Below are positions 27,174 through 35,502 of a DNA stretch of 64,000 nucleotides, in pieces. How positions within the stretch are numbered: position 1 is the first letter of the stretch; every line of letters begins with the position of its first letter. The stretch comes from Rhodovastum atsumiense. Lineage in GTDB: Bacteria > Pseudomonadota > Alphaproteobacteria > Acetobacterales > Acetobacteraceae. The position numbers and the translations under genes were made by a program. The stretch lies in assembly GCF_937425535.1 (NCBI RefSeq), contig NZ_OW485601.1, positions 3,083,501 through 3,147,500 on the forward strand, written 5' to 3'. The notes under the pieces were generated by a model that saw nothing but the letters and a program-made list of their open reading frames with translations, was not told where the DNA came from and did no database searches.

Positions 27174-28811
27174 ATGGCCCCCCTTCTCGAACCGAGTCCC
27201 GTGCTCGTGCCCGCCGGCACGGCCGAAACCCTGGCGTCGGTGGCCGCCCCGCCCGCACAGATCCGGGGGGCGCTCGGCAGCATCCCGCATGGCCAGGAGG
27301 CGCGCGGCTGGGCGGGACGGTTGCGTACGCTGCTGGCCGTGCTTGGCCCCGGGCTGATCGTCATGGTCGGCGACAACGACGCCGGCGCCTTCGCCGTCTA
27401 CACCCAGGCCGGGCAGGATTACGGCACCGCGCTGCTGTGGACGCTGCTGCTGCTGGTGCCGGTGCTCTACGTCAACCAGGAGATGGTGCTGCGGCTCGGT
27501 GCGGTCAGCGGCGTCGGCCACGCGAAGCTGATCGTGGCGCGGTTCGGCCGCCTCTGGGCCGGGGTCAGCGTGATCAGCCTGCTGGTACTGAACGCGCTGA
27601 CCATCGTCACCGAGTTCATCGGCATCACCCTGGCGCTGGATTACCTCGGCCTGTCGCGCCTCGTCGGCGTGGCGGTGGCGGCGGGGCTGATCATGGCGGC
27701 GGCGGGCACCGGCGATTTCCGCCGCTTTGAGCGGGTGGCGCTGACCCTGGTGGCGGGCAGCCTGCTGCTGCTGCCGGTGGTCCTGCTGGTGCATCCGCCG
27801 CTGGGGCAGATCGGGCGGGACCTGCTGGTGCCGCAACTGCCGGAGGGGAATCTGGCGCGGGTGCTGTTGCTGGTGGTGGCGATCGTCGGCACCACCATCG
27901 CGCCGTGGCAGTTGTTCTTCCAGCAGAGCTACATCGTCGACAAGCGCATCACCGCCCGGTTCATCGCCTATGAAAAGGCCGATCTGTGGCTGGGCATCGT
28001 GGTGGTGGTGGTCGGCGCGGTGGCGATGATGTCGTTCTGCGCCGCCACCTTCGCCGGCACCCCGCAGGCGGGCGGCTTCACCGATGTTGGCGACGTGGCG
28101 CGCGGGCTGCAGCATCACGCCGGCACGGTTCCGGCCACGCTGTTCGCCCTGGCGCTGCTGGATGCCAGCATCATCGGGGCGGCCGCGGTGTCGCTCTCGA
28201 CGGCCTATGCGGTGGGCGACCTGTTCGCCGCCGGGCATTCGCTGCACCGGCGCCCGCGGGAAGCATGGGGCTTCCATGCGCTCTATGCCGGGCTGGTGGC
28301 GGCCGGGGCGCTGCTGGTGCTGCTGCCGGGGGTGCCGCTGGGGCTGATCACCGAAGGGGTGCAGACCCTGGCCGGGGTGGTGCTGCCGGTCTCGACGGTG
28401 TTCCTGTTGTTGCTGTGCAACGATTCCACGGTGCTGGGGCCGTGGGTGAACGGCCGCTGGATGAACCTGTTCACCGGGACGGTGGTGGCGGGACTGGTGG
28501 TGCTGTCCGGCCTGCTGATCGCCGCGGTGCTGGTCCCCGGCCTGTCCGGCGGCTGGCTGATCGGATTGCTGGGCGTCGGCGCGGTGGGGGCGGTGGCGGT
28601 CGGCATCGGGGCGATGCGCCTGGCGCCGGCCCGGCCGGCGGACGCCACGGCGCAGCGGCCAGGCTGGCGCATGCTGCCGCCGGAGCGCCTGCCGGCCGCC
28701 CGTCCCGCCGGCGGGGCCCGGGTCTGGCTGGTCGGGCTGATGGGCTATCTGGTGCTGTCCTGCGGCATGGTGGTGCTGCATGTCGCGCAGGTCGCGCTGG
28801 GGATTGGATAG
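27174..28811 (+). CDS. Nramp-related divalent metal transporter with non-canonical metal site
   Basis: 545 aa with about 11-12 hydrophobic helices. The fold is Nramp-like (GPGLIVMVGDNDAGAF start, ALLDASIIGAAAVSLSTAYA near TM8-9). The canonical TM1 motif DPGN is DNDAGA here (D67-N68-D69-A70-G71-A72), and the TM6 segment reads TTIAPWQ (240-246), without the metal-binding Met of Mn/Fe carriers. Nramp-related proteins lacking this Met transport Mg2+, so a Mn/Fe role should not be assumed. The ATG after GGAGGAGG was chosen; TTG and ATG codons upstream (27153, 27159) are less likely. A variable 40-residue N-terminus precedes TM1. Confidence 0.82.
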   Translation: MAPLLEPSPVLVPAGTAETLASVAAPPAQIRGALGSIPHGQEARGWAGRLRTLLAVLGPGLIVMVGDNDAGAFAVYTQAGQDYGTALLWTLLLLVPVLYVNQEMVLRLGAVSGVGHAKLIVARFGRLWAGVSVISLLVLNALTIVTEFIGITLALDYLGLSRLVGVAVAAGLIMAAAGTGDFRRFERVALTLVAGSLLLLPVVLLVHPPLGQIGRDLLVPQLPEGNLARVLLLVVAIVGTTIAPWQLFFQQSYIVDKRITARFIAYEKADLWLGIVVVVVGAVAMMSFCAATFAGTPQAGGFTDVGDVARGLQHHAGTVPATLFALALLDASIIGAAAVSLSTAYAVGDLFAAGHSLHRRPREAWGFHALYAGLVAAGALLVLLPGVPLGLITEGVQTLAGVVLPVSTVFLLLLCNDSTVLGPWVNGRWMNLFTGTVVAGLVVLSGLLIAAVLVPGLSGGWLIGLLGVGAVGAVAVGIGAMRLAPARPADATAQRPGWRMLPPERLPAARPAGGARVWLVGLMGYLVLSCGMVVLHVAQVALGIG

Positions 28812-28979
28812 GGGCGCGGCGGGAAACCGCGTCCGGCATGCGGCGCCGGCGTCTGTGTGCTGGCGCGCATCCTGGGACGTTCCTATGTTTTGCGCCATGA
28901 GTCGTGAGCGGCAACACCGTCCTGCCATCGGGCCCGGAGCGGTGGGGCAAGCAACCTGTCCAGAGTCCGGAGTCTGCGC

Positions 28980-29774
28980 ATGCGTCTGTTCGTCCTGACC
29001 GCCCTGGCCCTGCTGCTGGGGGGCGGCGTGCCCGCGATGGCGGTTGAGCCCGCGGCCCCGATGGCGGCGCATCGCGCGCTGTACACGCTCACGCTCGAGC
29101 AGGCGCGCGCAAGCGAGGTGGCGGGTGCCTCCGGCACCATGGCCTATGAGGTGCTGGATGCCTGCGACGGCTGGGCGAGCCGGCAGCGGCTGGAGATGAC
29201 CATCATCAACCGCGACGGGCAGGACATCCAGATGCTCTCCGACTACACCACCTGGGAGAGCAAGGACGGGCTGAAGATGCGGTTCCGCATGCGCCAGACC
29301 ACCGAGCAGGCGGTGACCAGCGAGGTCGCCGGCGAGGCGTCGCTGGAGCGGGTGGGTGGACCAGGCACGGTGCATTATTCCGTGCCGGAGGACACCACCA
29401 AGGACCTGCCGGCCGGCACCTTGTTCCCGATGGCGCATACCGAGGCAATCCTGGCGGCGGCGCGCGCGGGCAAGAAGTTCATCACCCTGCCGCTGTTCGA
29501 CGGCACCAGCGAGAAGGGCGGGCAGGACAGTTCGGTCGCGATTTCCTCCTGGGGCGGGCCGCGGCCGTCGAAATGGCCGGATCTGGCGAAGCTGCCGAGC
29601 GGGCGGGTGCACGTGGCCTTCTTCGACCGGGGCACGTCCAGCCAGCAGCCCGACTACGAGGTCAGCATGCGCTACTGGGACAACGGCGTCGCCGATGAGC
29701 TGGACATGGATTTCGGCGAGTTCGTGATGAAGGGCACGCTGACGCAGTTCGCGATCGTGCCGCCGGGCTGCTGA
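28980..29774 (+). CDS. eipB: EipB family periplasmic protein (DUF1849)
   Basis: 264 aa with a signal peptide (hydrophobic residues 4-20, likely cleavage after AMA, 19-21). EipB proteins are beta-spiral periplasmic proteins needed for envelope integrity in Brucella and other alphaproteobacteria; a conserved disulfide closes the fold. The two candidate cysteines are present: C62 in LDACDGW and the C-terminal residue C264 (PPGC). Body motifs such as TTWESKDGLKMRFR fit the family. Monocistronic by spacing. Confidence 0.85.
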   Translation: MRLFVLTALALLLGGGVPAMAVEPAAPMAAHRALYTLTLEQARASEVAGASGTMAYEVLDACDGWASRQRLEMTIINRDGQDIQMLSDYTTWESKDGLKMRFRMRQTTEQAVTSEVAGEASLERVGGPGTVHYSVPEDTTKDLPAGTLFPMAHTEAILAAARAGKKFITLPLFDGTSEKGGQDSSVAISSWGGPRPSKWPDLAKLPSGRVHVAFFDRGTSSQQPDYEVSMRYWDNGVADELDMDFGEFVMKGTLTQFAIVPPGC

Positions 29775-29877
29775 CCGGGCGCTTCCCCGGGAAGCGGAAA
29801 CGAAAGGGCCTGCGCCGTATCCGTGACGATACCTTCGTGACGATGCCGGCATGGGCGGGACCGCCGATGCGCATCGC

Positions 29878-30495
29878 ATGACCTACATTGTTCATTCCAT
29901 CTTCCACACGCTGCAGGGCGAGGGGGCCAATCTCGGGCGGGCCTCCGTGTTCATCCGCTTCGCCGGCTGCAATCTGTGGTCGGGGCGCGAGGAGGACCGC
30001 GCCGCCGCGACCTGCCGCTTCTGCGACACGGAGTTCCGCGGCGGCACGCGCCATGCCACCGCGCCAGGGCTTGCCCGTGCGGCGGCACGCTGCTGGGGCG
30101 CCGCGCCAGGGCATCGCTTCGTCGTGCTGACCGGGGGCGAGCCGCTGCTGCAGGTCGACGCCGCCCTGGTCGAGGCCCTGCACGCCGAGGGCTTCGTCAT
30201 TGCGGTCGAGACCAATGGCACGGTCCGGCCGCCGAAGGGGATCGACTGGATCTGCGTCTCGCCGAAGGCCGGCGCGGAACTGGTGCTCGATCACGCGGAC
30301 GAGCTGAAGCTGGTGTTCCCGCAACCGGGCCTGCCGCCGGACGCGCTGGCCGGCTTCGCCGCGGCGCAGCGCTGGCTGCAGCCCATGGACGGCCCCGCGC
30401 TCGCGGCCAACACCGCCGCGGCCGCCGCCTATTGCCTTGCCAACCCCCCGTGGCGCCTGTCGATCCAGGCACACAAGACCTGGAACATACCGTGA
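29878..30495 (+). CDS. queE: 7-carboxy-7-deazaguanine synthase
   Basis: 205 aa. Radical SAM enzyme that converts CPH4 to CDG in queuosine synthesis. The cluster-binding cysteines are C31, C46 and C49, i.e. CX14CX2C, the expanded motif seen in one QueE group in place of CX3CX2C. Further features: HTLQGEGANLGR at the N-terminus, VLTGGEPLLQ (SAM GGE motif), ETNGT, and SIQAHKTWNIP at the end. The ATG giving MTYIVH is preferred to one nine codons upstream. Its stop overlaps the queD start by one base (TGATG). Confidence 0.93.
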   Translation: MTYIVHSIFHTLQGEGANLGRASVFIRFAGCNLWSGREEDRAAATCRFCDTEFRGGTRHATAPGLARAAARCWGAAPGHRFVVLTGGEPLLQVDAALVEALHAEGFVIAVETNGTVRPPKGIDWICVSPKAGAELVLDHADELKLVFPQPGLPPDALAGFAAAQRWLQPMDGPALAANTAAAAAYCLANPPWRLSIQAHKTWNIP

Positions 30496-30848
30496 TGCGC
30501 ATTTGTCGGGCCTACACGCTGGAATCCAGCCACCAACTGACCGGCGTGCCGCCGACCCACAAATGCAGCCGCCTGCACGGGCACCAGTACCGCGTGGTGC
30601 TGACGATCGAGGGGCCGGTCGACCCGGTGAGCGGCTTCGTCATCGATTTCTGGGAACTGGATCGTGCCTTCGCGCCGCTGCACGAGCAACTCGACCACCA
30701 CCACCTCAATGACGTGCCCGGCCTGGGCAACCCGACCGCCGAACTGATCGCTACCTGGATCGGCGAGCGGCTGGCCATTCCCGGCCTGCGCCGCGTGACC
30801 GTTTACGAGACGCCGGATTGCTGGGCCGAGTGGGACAGCCCGGCCTGA
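30495..30848 (+). CDS. queD: 6-carboxy-5,6,7,8-tetrahydropterin synthase
   Basis: 117 aa. Makes CPH4 from dihydroneopterin triphosphate, the step before QueE. Zinc-binding histidines H13, H28 and H30 and catalytic C24 are seen in SSHQLTG and HKCSRLHGHQYRV; the later DHHHLND provides the His of the catalytic triad and E residues close the site. It is translationally coupled to queE. queC, queF and folE are not in the window. Confidence 0.93.
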   Translation: MRICRAYTLESSHQLTGVPPTHKCSRLHGHQYRVVLTIEGPVDPVSGFVIDFWELDRAFAPLHEQLDHHHLNDVPGLGNPTAELIATWIGERLAIPGLRRVTVYETPDCWAEWDSPA

Positions 30849-30905
30849 GCAGGGCACCACGTATCCTGGGCACGGCGGCGCTTCCACCCGGCCCGCGCCG
30901 GCCCG

Positions 30906-31661
30906 TCACATCATCCCGGCCGCGGTGAAGCCACCATCGACCGCGAGGGTGTGGCCGTGCACGTACCGCGCCGCGTCGGAGCAGAGGAACACCACTGCCT
31001 CGGCGATTTCCTCGGGGCGGCCGTACCGGGCCGCCGGGATCAGGCGGCCATAAGCCGCGCGCGTTGCGGCATCATGCGCGGCTTCGACCATCTTCGTGTC
31101 GGTTGGGCCGGGGGCGACGGCGTTGACGTTCACGCCCTGCGCGGCCAACTCGACCGCCATCACCCGGGTGAGCAGATCGAGCCCCGCTTTCGCGGCACCA
31201 TACGCGGCACGCCCACGGCCACCGCGTTGCCCGGACGTCGAGGTGATATTGACGATCCTGCCGCCGCCGCGCTGCACCATCACGCGGGCGCAGGCTTGCC
31301 CGACCAGGAAGGCTCCGGTGAGATTGACGGCAATCGTCCGGTTCCAGTCCTCGATCGAGGTTTCCAGGAACAGCGCGGTGCGGCCAATGCCGGCATTGTT
31401 GACCAGGATGTCCAGCCGGCCAAACCGCGCGATGACGGCTTCGGTCATGCTGCTGACGGAAGCCGGATCCGCAACATCGACCGCGATCGGCCATGCCCGG
31501 CCACCGGCGGCTTCCACCGTGGCGGCCGCGTGGCGGGCCTCGTCGCCGGCGATGTCGGCCACCGTGACGATCGCCCCTTCGCGTGACAGCGCGTGAGCAA
31601 TGGCCAGGCCAATGCCCCCCGCCGCGCCGGTGACGATCGCGACCCTGCCTTCCAGCTTCAA
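30906..31661 (-). CDS. Short-chain dehydrogenase/reductase
   Basis: 251 aa. Classical SDR of FabG-like type: TGAAGGIG near residue 11, NNAGIG, catalytic Ser in NITSTSG, and YGAAK with Tyr and Lys; the C-terminal VHGHTLAVDGGF is typical. The start reads TTG with GGAG upstream at good spacing and no suitable ATG. It is the last gene of a metQ-cupin-SDR operon on the minus strand, so its substrate may relate to the compound bound by the MetQ-like protein. Confidence 0.85.
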   Translation of the reverse strand: MKLEGRVAIVTGAAGGIGLAIAHALSREGAIVTVADIAGDEARHAAATVEAAGGRAWPIAVDVADPASVSSMTEAVIARFGRLDILVNNAGIGRTALFLETSIEDWNRTIAVNLTGAFLVGQACARVMVQRGGGRIVNITSTSGQRGGRGRAAYGAAKAGLDLLTRVMAVELAAQGVNVNAVAPGPTDTKMVEAAHDAATRAAYGRLIPAARYGRPEEIAEAVVFLCSDAARYVHGHTLAVDGGFTAAGMM

Positions 31662-31694
31662 GACCCGTCTCCGTCTGTCTTCAGGGGGGCGGTA

Positions 31695-32093
31695 TCAGCG
31701 GTATTCCGCATCCGCGACCTGCTCCAGCCACGTCACCTCGCGATCGTCCGGCGTCGCCATGTGGATCGCGATATGCACGAAGTGATGGTCGGGGGCGGCG
31801 CCGTGCCAGTGCTCTTCCTCGGGATCGATCCACGCGCTGTCACCCGGGCGCAGCGTGATCAGTTCTCCGCCCCGGCTCTGCAGCCGGCCAATGCCGGAAA
31901 GGACGTGCAGCACCTGCCAGGAAGGATGGGTGTGCCAGGCGGTGCGTGAACCGGGCTCGAAGGACACCCGGTAGACGCGCAGGTCGTGCGGGGCGCCGCC
32001 GCGGGCGATCTCGTCACGCCAGACGGTTCCGGTGAAGCCGACCGGGGCGCCGCGCAGGCTGGGGACCAGGGTCTCGTTGAACAGCCGAACCAT
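31695..32093 (-). CDS. Cupin-domain protein
   Basis: 132 aa, single double-stranded beta-helix. Metal-ligand histidines are visible in TAWHTHPSWQVLHVLSG (motif 1) and DPEEEHWHGAAPDH (motif 2). Small single-domain cupins of this kind are often dioxygenases or isomerases acting on small acids. It lies 12 nt downstream of the metQ-like gene and 33 nt upstream of the SDR gene. An AAGGAGAAACC ribosome site precedes the ATG. Confidence 0.82.
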   Translation of the reverse strand: MVRLFNETLVPSLRGAPVGFTGTVWRDEIARGGAPHDLRVYRVSFEPGSRTAWHTHPSWQVLHVLSGIGRLQSRGGELITLRPGDSAWIDPEEEHWHGAAPDHHFVHIAIHMATPDDREVTWLEQVADAEYR

Positions 32094-32105
32094 GACGGTT
32101 TCTCC

Positions 32106-32891
32106 TTACCAGCCGGCGAAGCCTGCCCCGGGATAGCGGGTGTTGATGAAGTCCTTCACCTCGTCGGACTGATAGGCGGCGACGAGCCTGCGCACCCATG
32201 GCTTGTCCTTGTCTTCGGCGCGGACGACGATTTCGCAGACATATTGCGATTGCGGCTTTTCCAGCAGGATGGAATCGCGCTGCGGGTTCAGGCCGGCCAG
32301 CAGCGCGTAATTGGCGTTGACCGCGGAGGCATGCACATCGTCGAGCGATCGGGCCAGTTGTGCCGCCTCGATCGAGCGGAACCGGAAGCCATGCGGATTC
32401 TCGATGATGTCCAATGGCGTGGCCTTGAAGCCCACCCCATCGCGCAGGCGGATGAGGCCGACGGATTGGAACAGCAGCAGCGTGCGTGCCTCGTTCGCCG
32501 GGTCATTCGGAATGGTGATCTGCGCCCCGCGGGGAAGATCTTCCAGCCGCTTGTACTTTTTCGAATAGACCGCGATCGGGAACAGCACGGTGCGTCCGAC
32601 CGGGACCAGCTTGTAGCCGCGTGCCGCGATCTGCGATTCCAGGAAGGGAAGGTGCTGGTAGCTGTTGGCGTCGAGATCGCCGGCGGCCAGCGCCGCATCC
32701 GGCATGATGTAGTCGTTGAACTCGATGATGCGGACATCGAGCCCATTGCGGGCCGCCACTTTTGCGGCGGCCTCGAGAACTTCGGCGTGCGGGCCGGCGG
32801 TTGCCCCAACCTTGATGGTTTCTGCCTGTGCCGGCGCCAGAAAGCCCAGCACTGTCAGAGTCAGCGCCAGCGCAACGTTCTTGAGGGGCAT
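32106..32891 (-). CDS. MetQ/NlpA-family ABC substrate-binding protein
   Basis: 261 aa. NlpA domain (TIKVGATAGPHAEVLEAA at the mature N-terminus, FNDYIMPDAALAAGDLDANSYQH) as in the D/L-methionine-binding protein MetQ. An ordinary signal peptide ends at about AQA (20-22); no lipobox cysteine is present, so unlike E. coli MetQ it should be soluble in the periplasm. No metN or metI is adjacent; instead a cupin and an SDR gene follow. The ligand may thus be something other than methionine. ATG at 32891 is used; the TTG one codon before is less likely. Confidence 0.88.
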   Translation of the reverse strand: MPLKNVALALTLTVLGFLAPAQAETIKVGATAGPHAEVLEAAAKVAARNGLDVRIIEFNDYIMPDAALAAGDLDANSYQHLPFLESQIAARGYKLVPVGRTVLFPIAVYSKKYKRLEDLPRGAQITIPNDPANEARTLLLFQSVGLIRLRDGVGFKATPLDIIENPHGFRFRSIEAAQLARSLDDVHASAVNANYALLAGLNPQRDSILLEKPQSQYVCEIVVRAEDKDKPWVRRLVAAYQSDEVKDFINTRYPGAGFAGW

Positions 32892-32941
32892 CAAGTTGTC
32901 TCCGGGAGGTATATTTTACTGAAAATAATCGTGATAAATAA

Positions 32942-32970
32942 TAATTACAGTCTGGTTCGGATTTGGTCAA
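32942..32970 (-). promoter_or_regulatory. Sigma70-type promoter of the metQ-cupin-SDR operon
   Basis: On the minus strand TTGACC (32970-32965), 17-nt spacer, then TAATTA (32947-32942), about 50 nt before the metQ-like start. Both boxes are close to consensus and the surrounding DNA is strongly AT-rich compared with the genome average. No riboswitch core was recognised in the leader. Confidence 0.65.
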
Positions 32971-33019
32971 TTATAAACCAGCTTGGATCGTGCAGTTCGG
33001 AGGTGTGCGCGCCGGAAGT

Positions 33020-33670
33020 TCAGCGGCCTTCGGTGATGCCTTCGGGGCATGGCCGGGCGAGCGGGGGCGGCCCCGCATCCTCGGCCGTGGACCGTATCCC
33101 GGATTTTCCTGTCCGCCGGTTGGGCGCACGGCGTCGCCGGGTCTCCCTGGCAGCAGGGGGGGGCGGGCCGGGAAGTTGCGGGCCATGCAGGGCCCAGGAG
33201 GGGACCCTGGGTTCCCAATCCTGGAGGCGCAGCAGGCCTTCCTTGAAACGGGCATAGGCGTGATAGTTGTCCGACACGCCGAATTTCGCGCCGGGAGGGA
33301 AGGGGGCCAGCTGCATCCGGTCGAGATCGATGTCGTACCAATCGGTCAGCCAGATCGAACCGGTGGGATAGATCTCAATCAGGTGCTTCCACGATTGCCG
33401 GACATCGTTCCTGAACCACTCGCCGCGCCTGCGATATCCGGCGAGGGCCTTGTGGCATCCCTTCTCCACTTCGGCGGCGGCCTGTTCGTTTTCACAGAGG
33501 ATGACCCCGAACAGGGCCAGGTTGTGGCTCGAATTGGCCCGCACCTGCTTCAGCCGGTCGAACGGATTGGCCGAATACCCGATCTTGAATAAGTTTGAAT
33601 GCGTGACGACCTGCCCGCGGATGAGACGTTCCCATGTAACGCCTGCAATCAAATAAACATCGGTCGTCAA
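33020..33670 (-). CDS. GIY-YIG nuclease-family (T5orf172/MUG113-like) protein
   Basis: 216 aa. Residues 4-90 match the T5orf172/MUG113 branch of GIY-YIG domains: VYLIAG, then LFKIGYSANPFDRLKQV, and an E-rich helix NEQAAAEVEKGCHKAL followed by GEWFR. After residue 165 the protein becomes Pro/Arg-rich and probably disordered. The start reads TTG; no ATG is in frame nearby and the region upstream is AT-rich, so the true start is uncertain. It is a lone gene with atypical base composition, consistent with transfer. Function unknown; DNA cleavage or binding is possible. Confidence 0.7.
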   Translation of the reverse strand: MTTDVYLIAGVTWERLIRGQVVTHSNLFKIGYSANPFDRLKQVRANSSHNLALFGVILCENEQAAAEVEKGCHKALAGYRRRGEWFRNDVRQSWKHLIEIYPTGSIWLTDWYDIDLDRMQLAPFPPGAKFGVSDNYHAYARFKEGLLRLQDWEPRVPSWALHGPQLPGPPPPAARETRRRRAPNRRTGKSGIRSTAEDAGPPPLARPCPEGITEGR

Positions 33671-33884
33671 ATTATGAAACCTGTGATTTATAAAATCGGC
33701 TGTAATTATGTGGAAGTCATGAGATCCAATCCTGGGTGCGGTTCAGATAAGCCCGGCGAGGAGCATCGAAGGGCAGCCAGCTCAGGGATATGCTGCCGCA
33801 GATATACATCGGTGTGAAGGGGCTGTTTGGGCCGCTGGCCGGGGGCCTGTCCCGGACCAGCGGCGTCGTCGATGGGGCCGCCGC
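33671..33884. other. Intergenic, AT-rich then GC-rich
   Basis: 214 nt. The first 80 nt are AT-rich and likely hold the promoter of the GIY-YIG gene. On the plus strand at 33789-33887 there is a 32-codon open frame (MLPQIYIGVKGLFGPL start) with coding-like third positions; it could be the end of a lost gene. No further evidence supports it. Confidence 0.3.
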
Positions 33885-34028
33885 TTAAACCACGCGGCTC
33901 AGCGCGCCGAGCAGCACCAGCAAGCCAAGGCCGAGGCCCAGGCTCCAGGCGATGAGACGCCGCTCGATCGGCAGCAGCGGCTCCACCGGTTGGCGCGCCA
34001 GTTCCCGGCGCAGGTCGGGATCGGTCAT
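33885..34028 (-). CDS. Small single-span membrane protein next to YeiH-type exporter
   Basis: 47 aa: a charged N-terminus (MTDPDLRRELARQ) then one hydrophobic helix (LIAWSLGLGLGLLVLLGAL). It begins 10 nt after the exporter stop and has a perfect GAGGAGG ribosome site, so it is co-translated with the exporter. It could be an accessory subunit. No named family is recognised. Confidence 0.65.
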   Translation of the reverse strand: MTDPDLRRELARQPVEPLLPIERRLIAWSLGLGLGLLVLLGALSRVV

Positions 34029-34038
34029 GTCGTCCTCC

Positions 34039-35502
34039 TCACGAGGCCAGCGGCGGGGTCACGCCGTGGAAGAAGATCCAGGAAATCGCCAGCCCGACCC
34101 AGATGACGAAGCCGAACAGGCTGACCACGTAGACCAGGGCCAGCTTCCCCAGACCCTCTTCCCACAGCTTGCGGAAGTTGGAGAGCAGGCCGATCGAGAA
34201 GAAGGTCAGCAGGAAGAAGATCACCCGCAGCGTGTTCGCTTCCGCCACCGGGGTGGCGATCTGCGCCGGCGAGGCTGACAGCGAGAGCGCGAGCGCCACC
34301 GCGAAGGTCACGATGAAGCCCAGGATGAATTTCGGGAAACGGTGCCAGATCTCGATCGGCCGCGCCCGTTCCTGCCCCGGCTGCACGTTGATGTGGTTGG
34401 TCCACACATAGGCCAGGATGAACGCCCAGACGCTGATGAAGACGTCGATGAAGATCTTCACCGCCGCGGTGGTGCCCAGGATCCAGCCGGCCTGCCAGTT
34501 CACGCCGCCGGCCGCCGCCTGCGACAGCAGCAGCGCCTCGGTGATGCCGCCGGCCGCCACCGCCGCGCCGTCCGTCTTCACCGCCAGCCCCATCCAGGCC
34601 GCCGCCACCAGCGGCTGGTCGGCGAGGAAGGCCTGCGCCAGGAACGGGAGCAGCAGCACCTCGACCACCGCGAACACCACCACCAGCGACGAGACCAGCA
34701 CCGGCACGCCCGGCCGGGAGCGGATCGCCCCGCCGGTGGCGATCGCCGCCGCCACGCCGCAGATGGAAATGCCCGAGGCGAGCGGCGCCGCCCATTCCCG
34801 GCTGAAGCCGAACCAGCGACGGGCAACGAAATACACCACAGCCCAGTAGATCAGGTACGCTTCGACGATCGCGGCGATGCCCCGCAGCAGCAGCGAACTG
34901 GCAAAGCCGAGCTTGCCGGCGATGGCGGTGGCCAGCACGCCCCCGAGCAGGACGATGGCGATCTTGATGTAAAGCTCCGGCCGTGCCGCTTCCTTCAGCC
35001 ATTCGGCGAAGCGGGGGAAGGCATTGGCGATCACCAGCCCGGCCACCAGCGCGATCAGGAATCCACCCTCGCTGGTGAGCTTCAGTGACCAGTCGAGGCC
35101 GAACTTCTTCAATTCGGCCGGGGTGACCGCCGCCAGCCGCGCATGGCTGCCAAGGAACCAACTGCCATAGGCCAGCGCGAACAGCACGCTGAAGGCGAGG
35201 GCGAAACGCCCCACCCGCGCCCCTGTCGCCGCCGCCGCCAGTGTCAGCAGCACCAGCAATGCTCCCCAGGTGGCCAGCAGCGCGCCGCCGCCGCCGAGCC
35301 ATCCCCAGGCCGTTCGTGCCGCCGGCGCCAGTGCGCCGGTCGGGTCGATCCACACCGCCGTGGTGACCACCCAGCCGAGCAGGTCGGTCCCCGCCGTTCC
35401 GGCCAAGGCCGCCAGGAACAAGGCCAGGCCGATGCCGGCGGCCAGCCAGTCCTCTCTTCCCCGGCCGACGGGCCCCCCGTCTGCCGCAACCGCACCGCTC
35501 AT
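34039..35502 (-). CDS. YeiH-type putative sulfate exporter family protein
   Basis: 487 aa, about 12 hydrophobic helices. The family (PSE, UPF0324/YeiH) shows KIAIVLLGGVLA, the ISICGVAAAIATGGAI block and AVKTDGAAVAAGGI, all present. This version is longer than E. coli YeiH (about 350 aa) owing to an N-terminal extension with two to three extra helices (residues 15-110). The chosen ATG (MSGAVAADG) has GGAG at 8 nt; an in-frame codon 19 residues earlier has no site. Substrate is unproven for the family. A 47-aa membrane protein follows in the operon. Confidence 0.82.
   Translation of the reverse strand: MSGAVAADGGPVGRGREDWLAAGIGLALFLAALAGTAGTDLLGWVVTTAVWIDPTGALAPAARTAWGWLGGGGALLATWGALLVLLTLAAAATGARVGRFALAFSVLFALAYGSWFLGSHARLAAVTPAELKKFGLDWSLKLTSEGGFLIALVAGLVIANAFPRFAEWLKEAARPELYIKIAIVLLGGVLATAIAGKLGFASSLLLRGIAAIVEAYLIYWAVVYFVARRWFGFSREWAAPLASGISICGVAAAIATGGAIRSRPGVPVLVSSLVVVFAVVEVLLLPFLAQAFLADQPLVAAAWMGLAVKTDGAAVAAGGITEALLLSQAAAGGVNWQAGWILGTTAAVKIFIDVFISVWAFILAYVWTNHINVQPGQERARPIEIWHRFPKFILGFIVTFAVALALSLSASPAQIATPVAEANTLRVIFFLLTFFSIGLLSNFRKLWEEGLGKLALVYVVSLFGFVIWVGLAISWIFFHGVTPPLAS

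Noticed and set aside
32892-33019. SAM riboswitch before the metQ-like gene
   Set aside because: The leader is about 40 nt and AT-rich with no SAM-class core; only a promoter is convincing.
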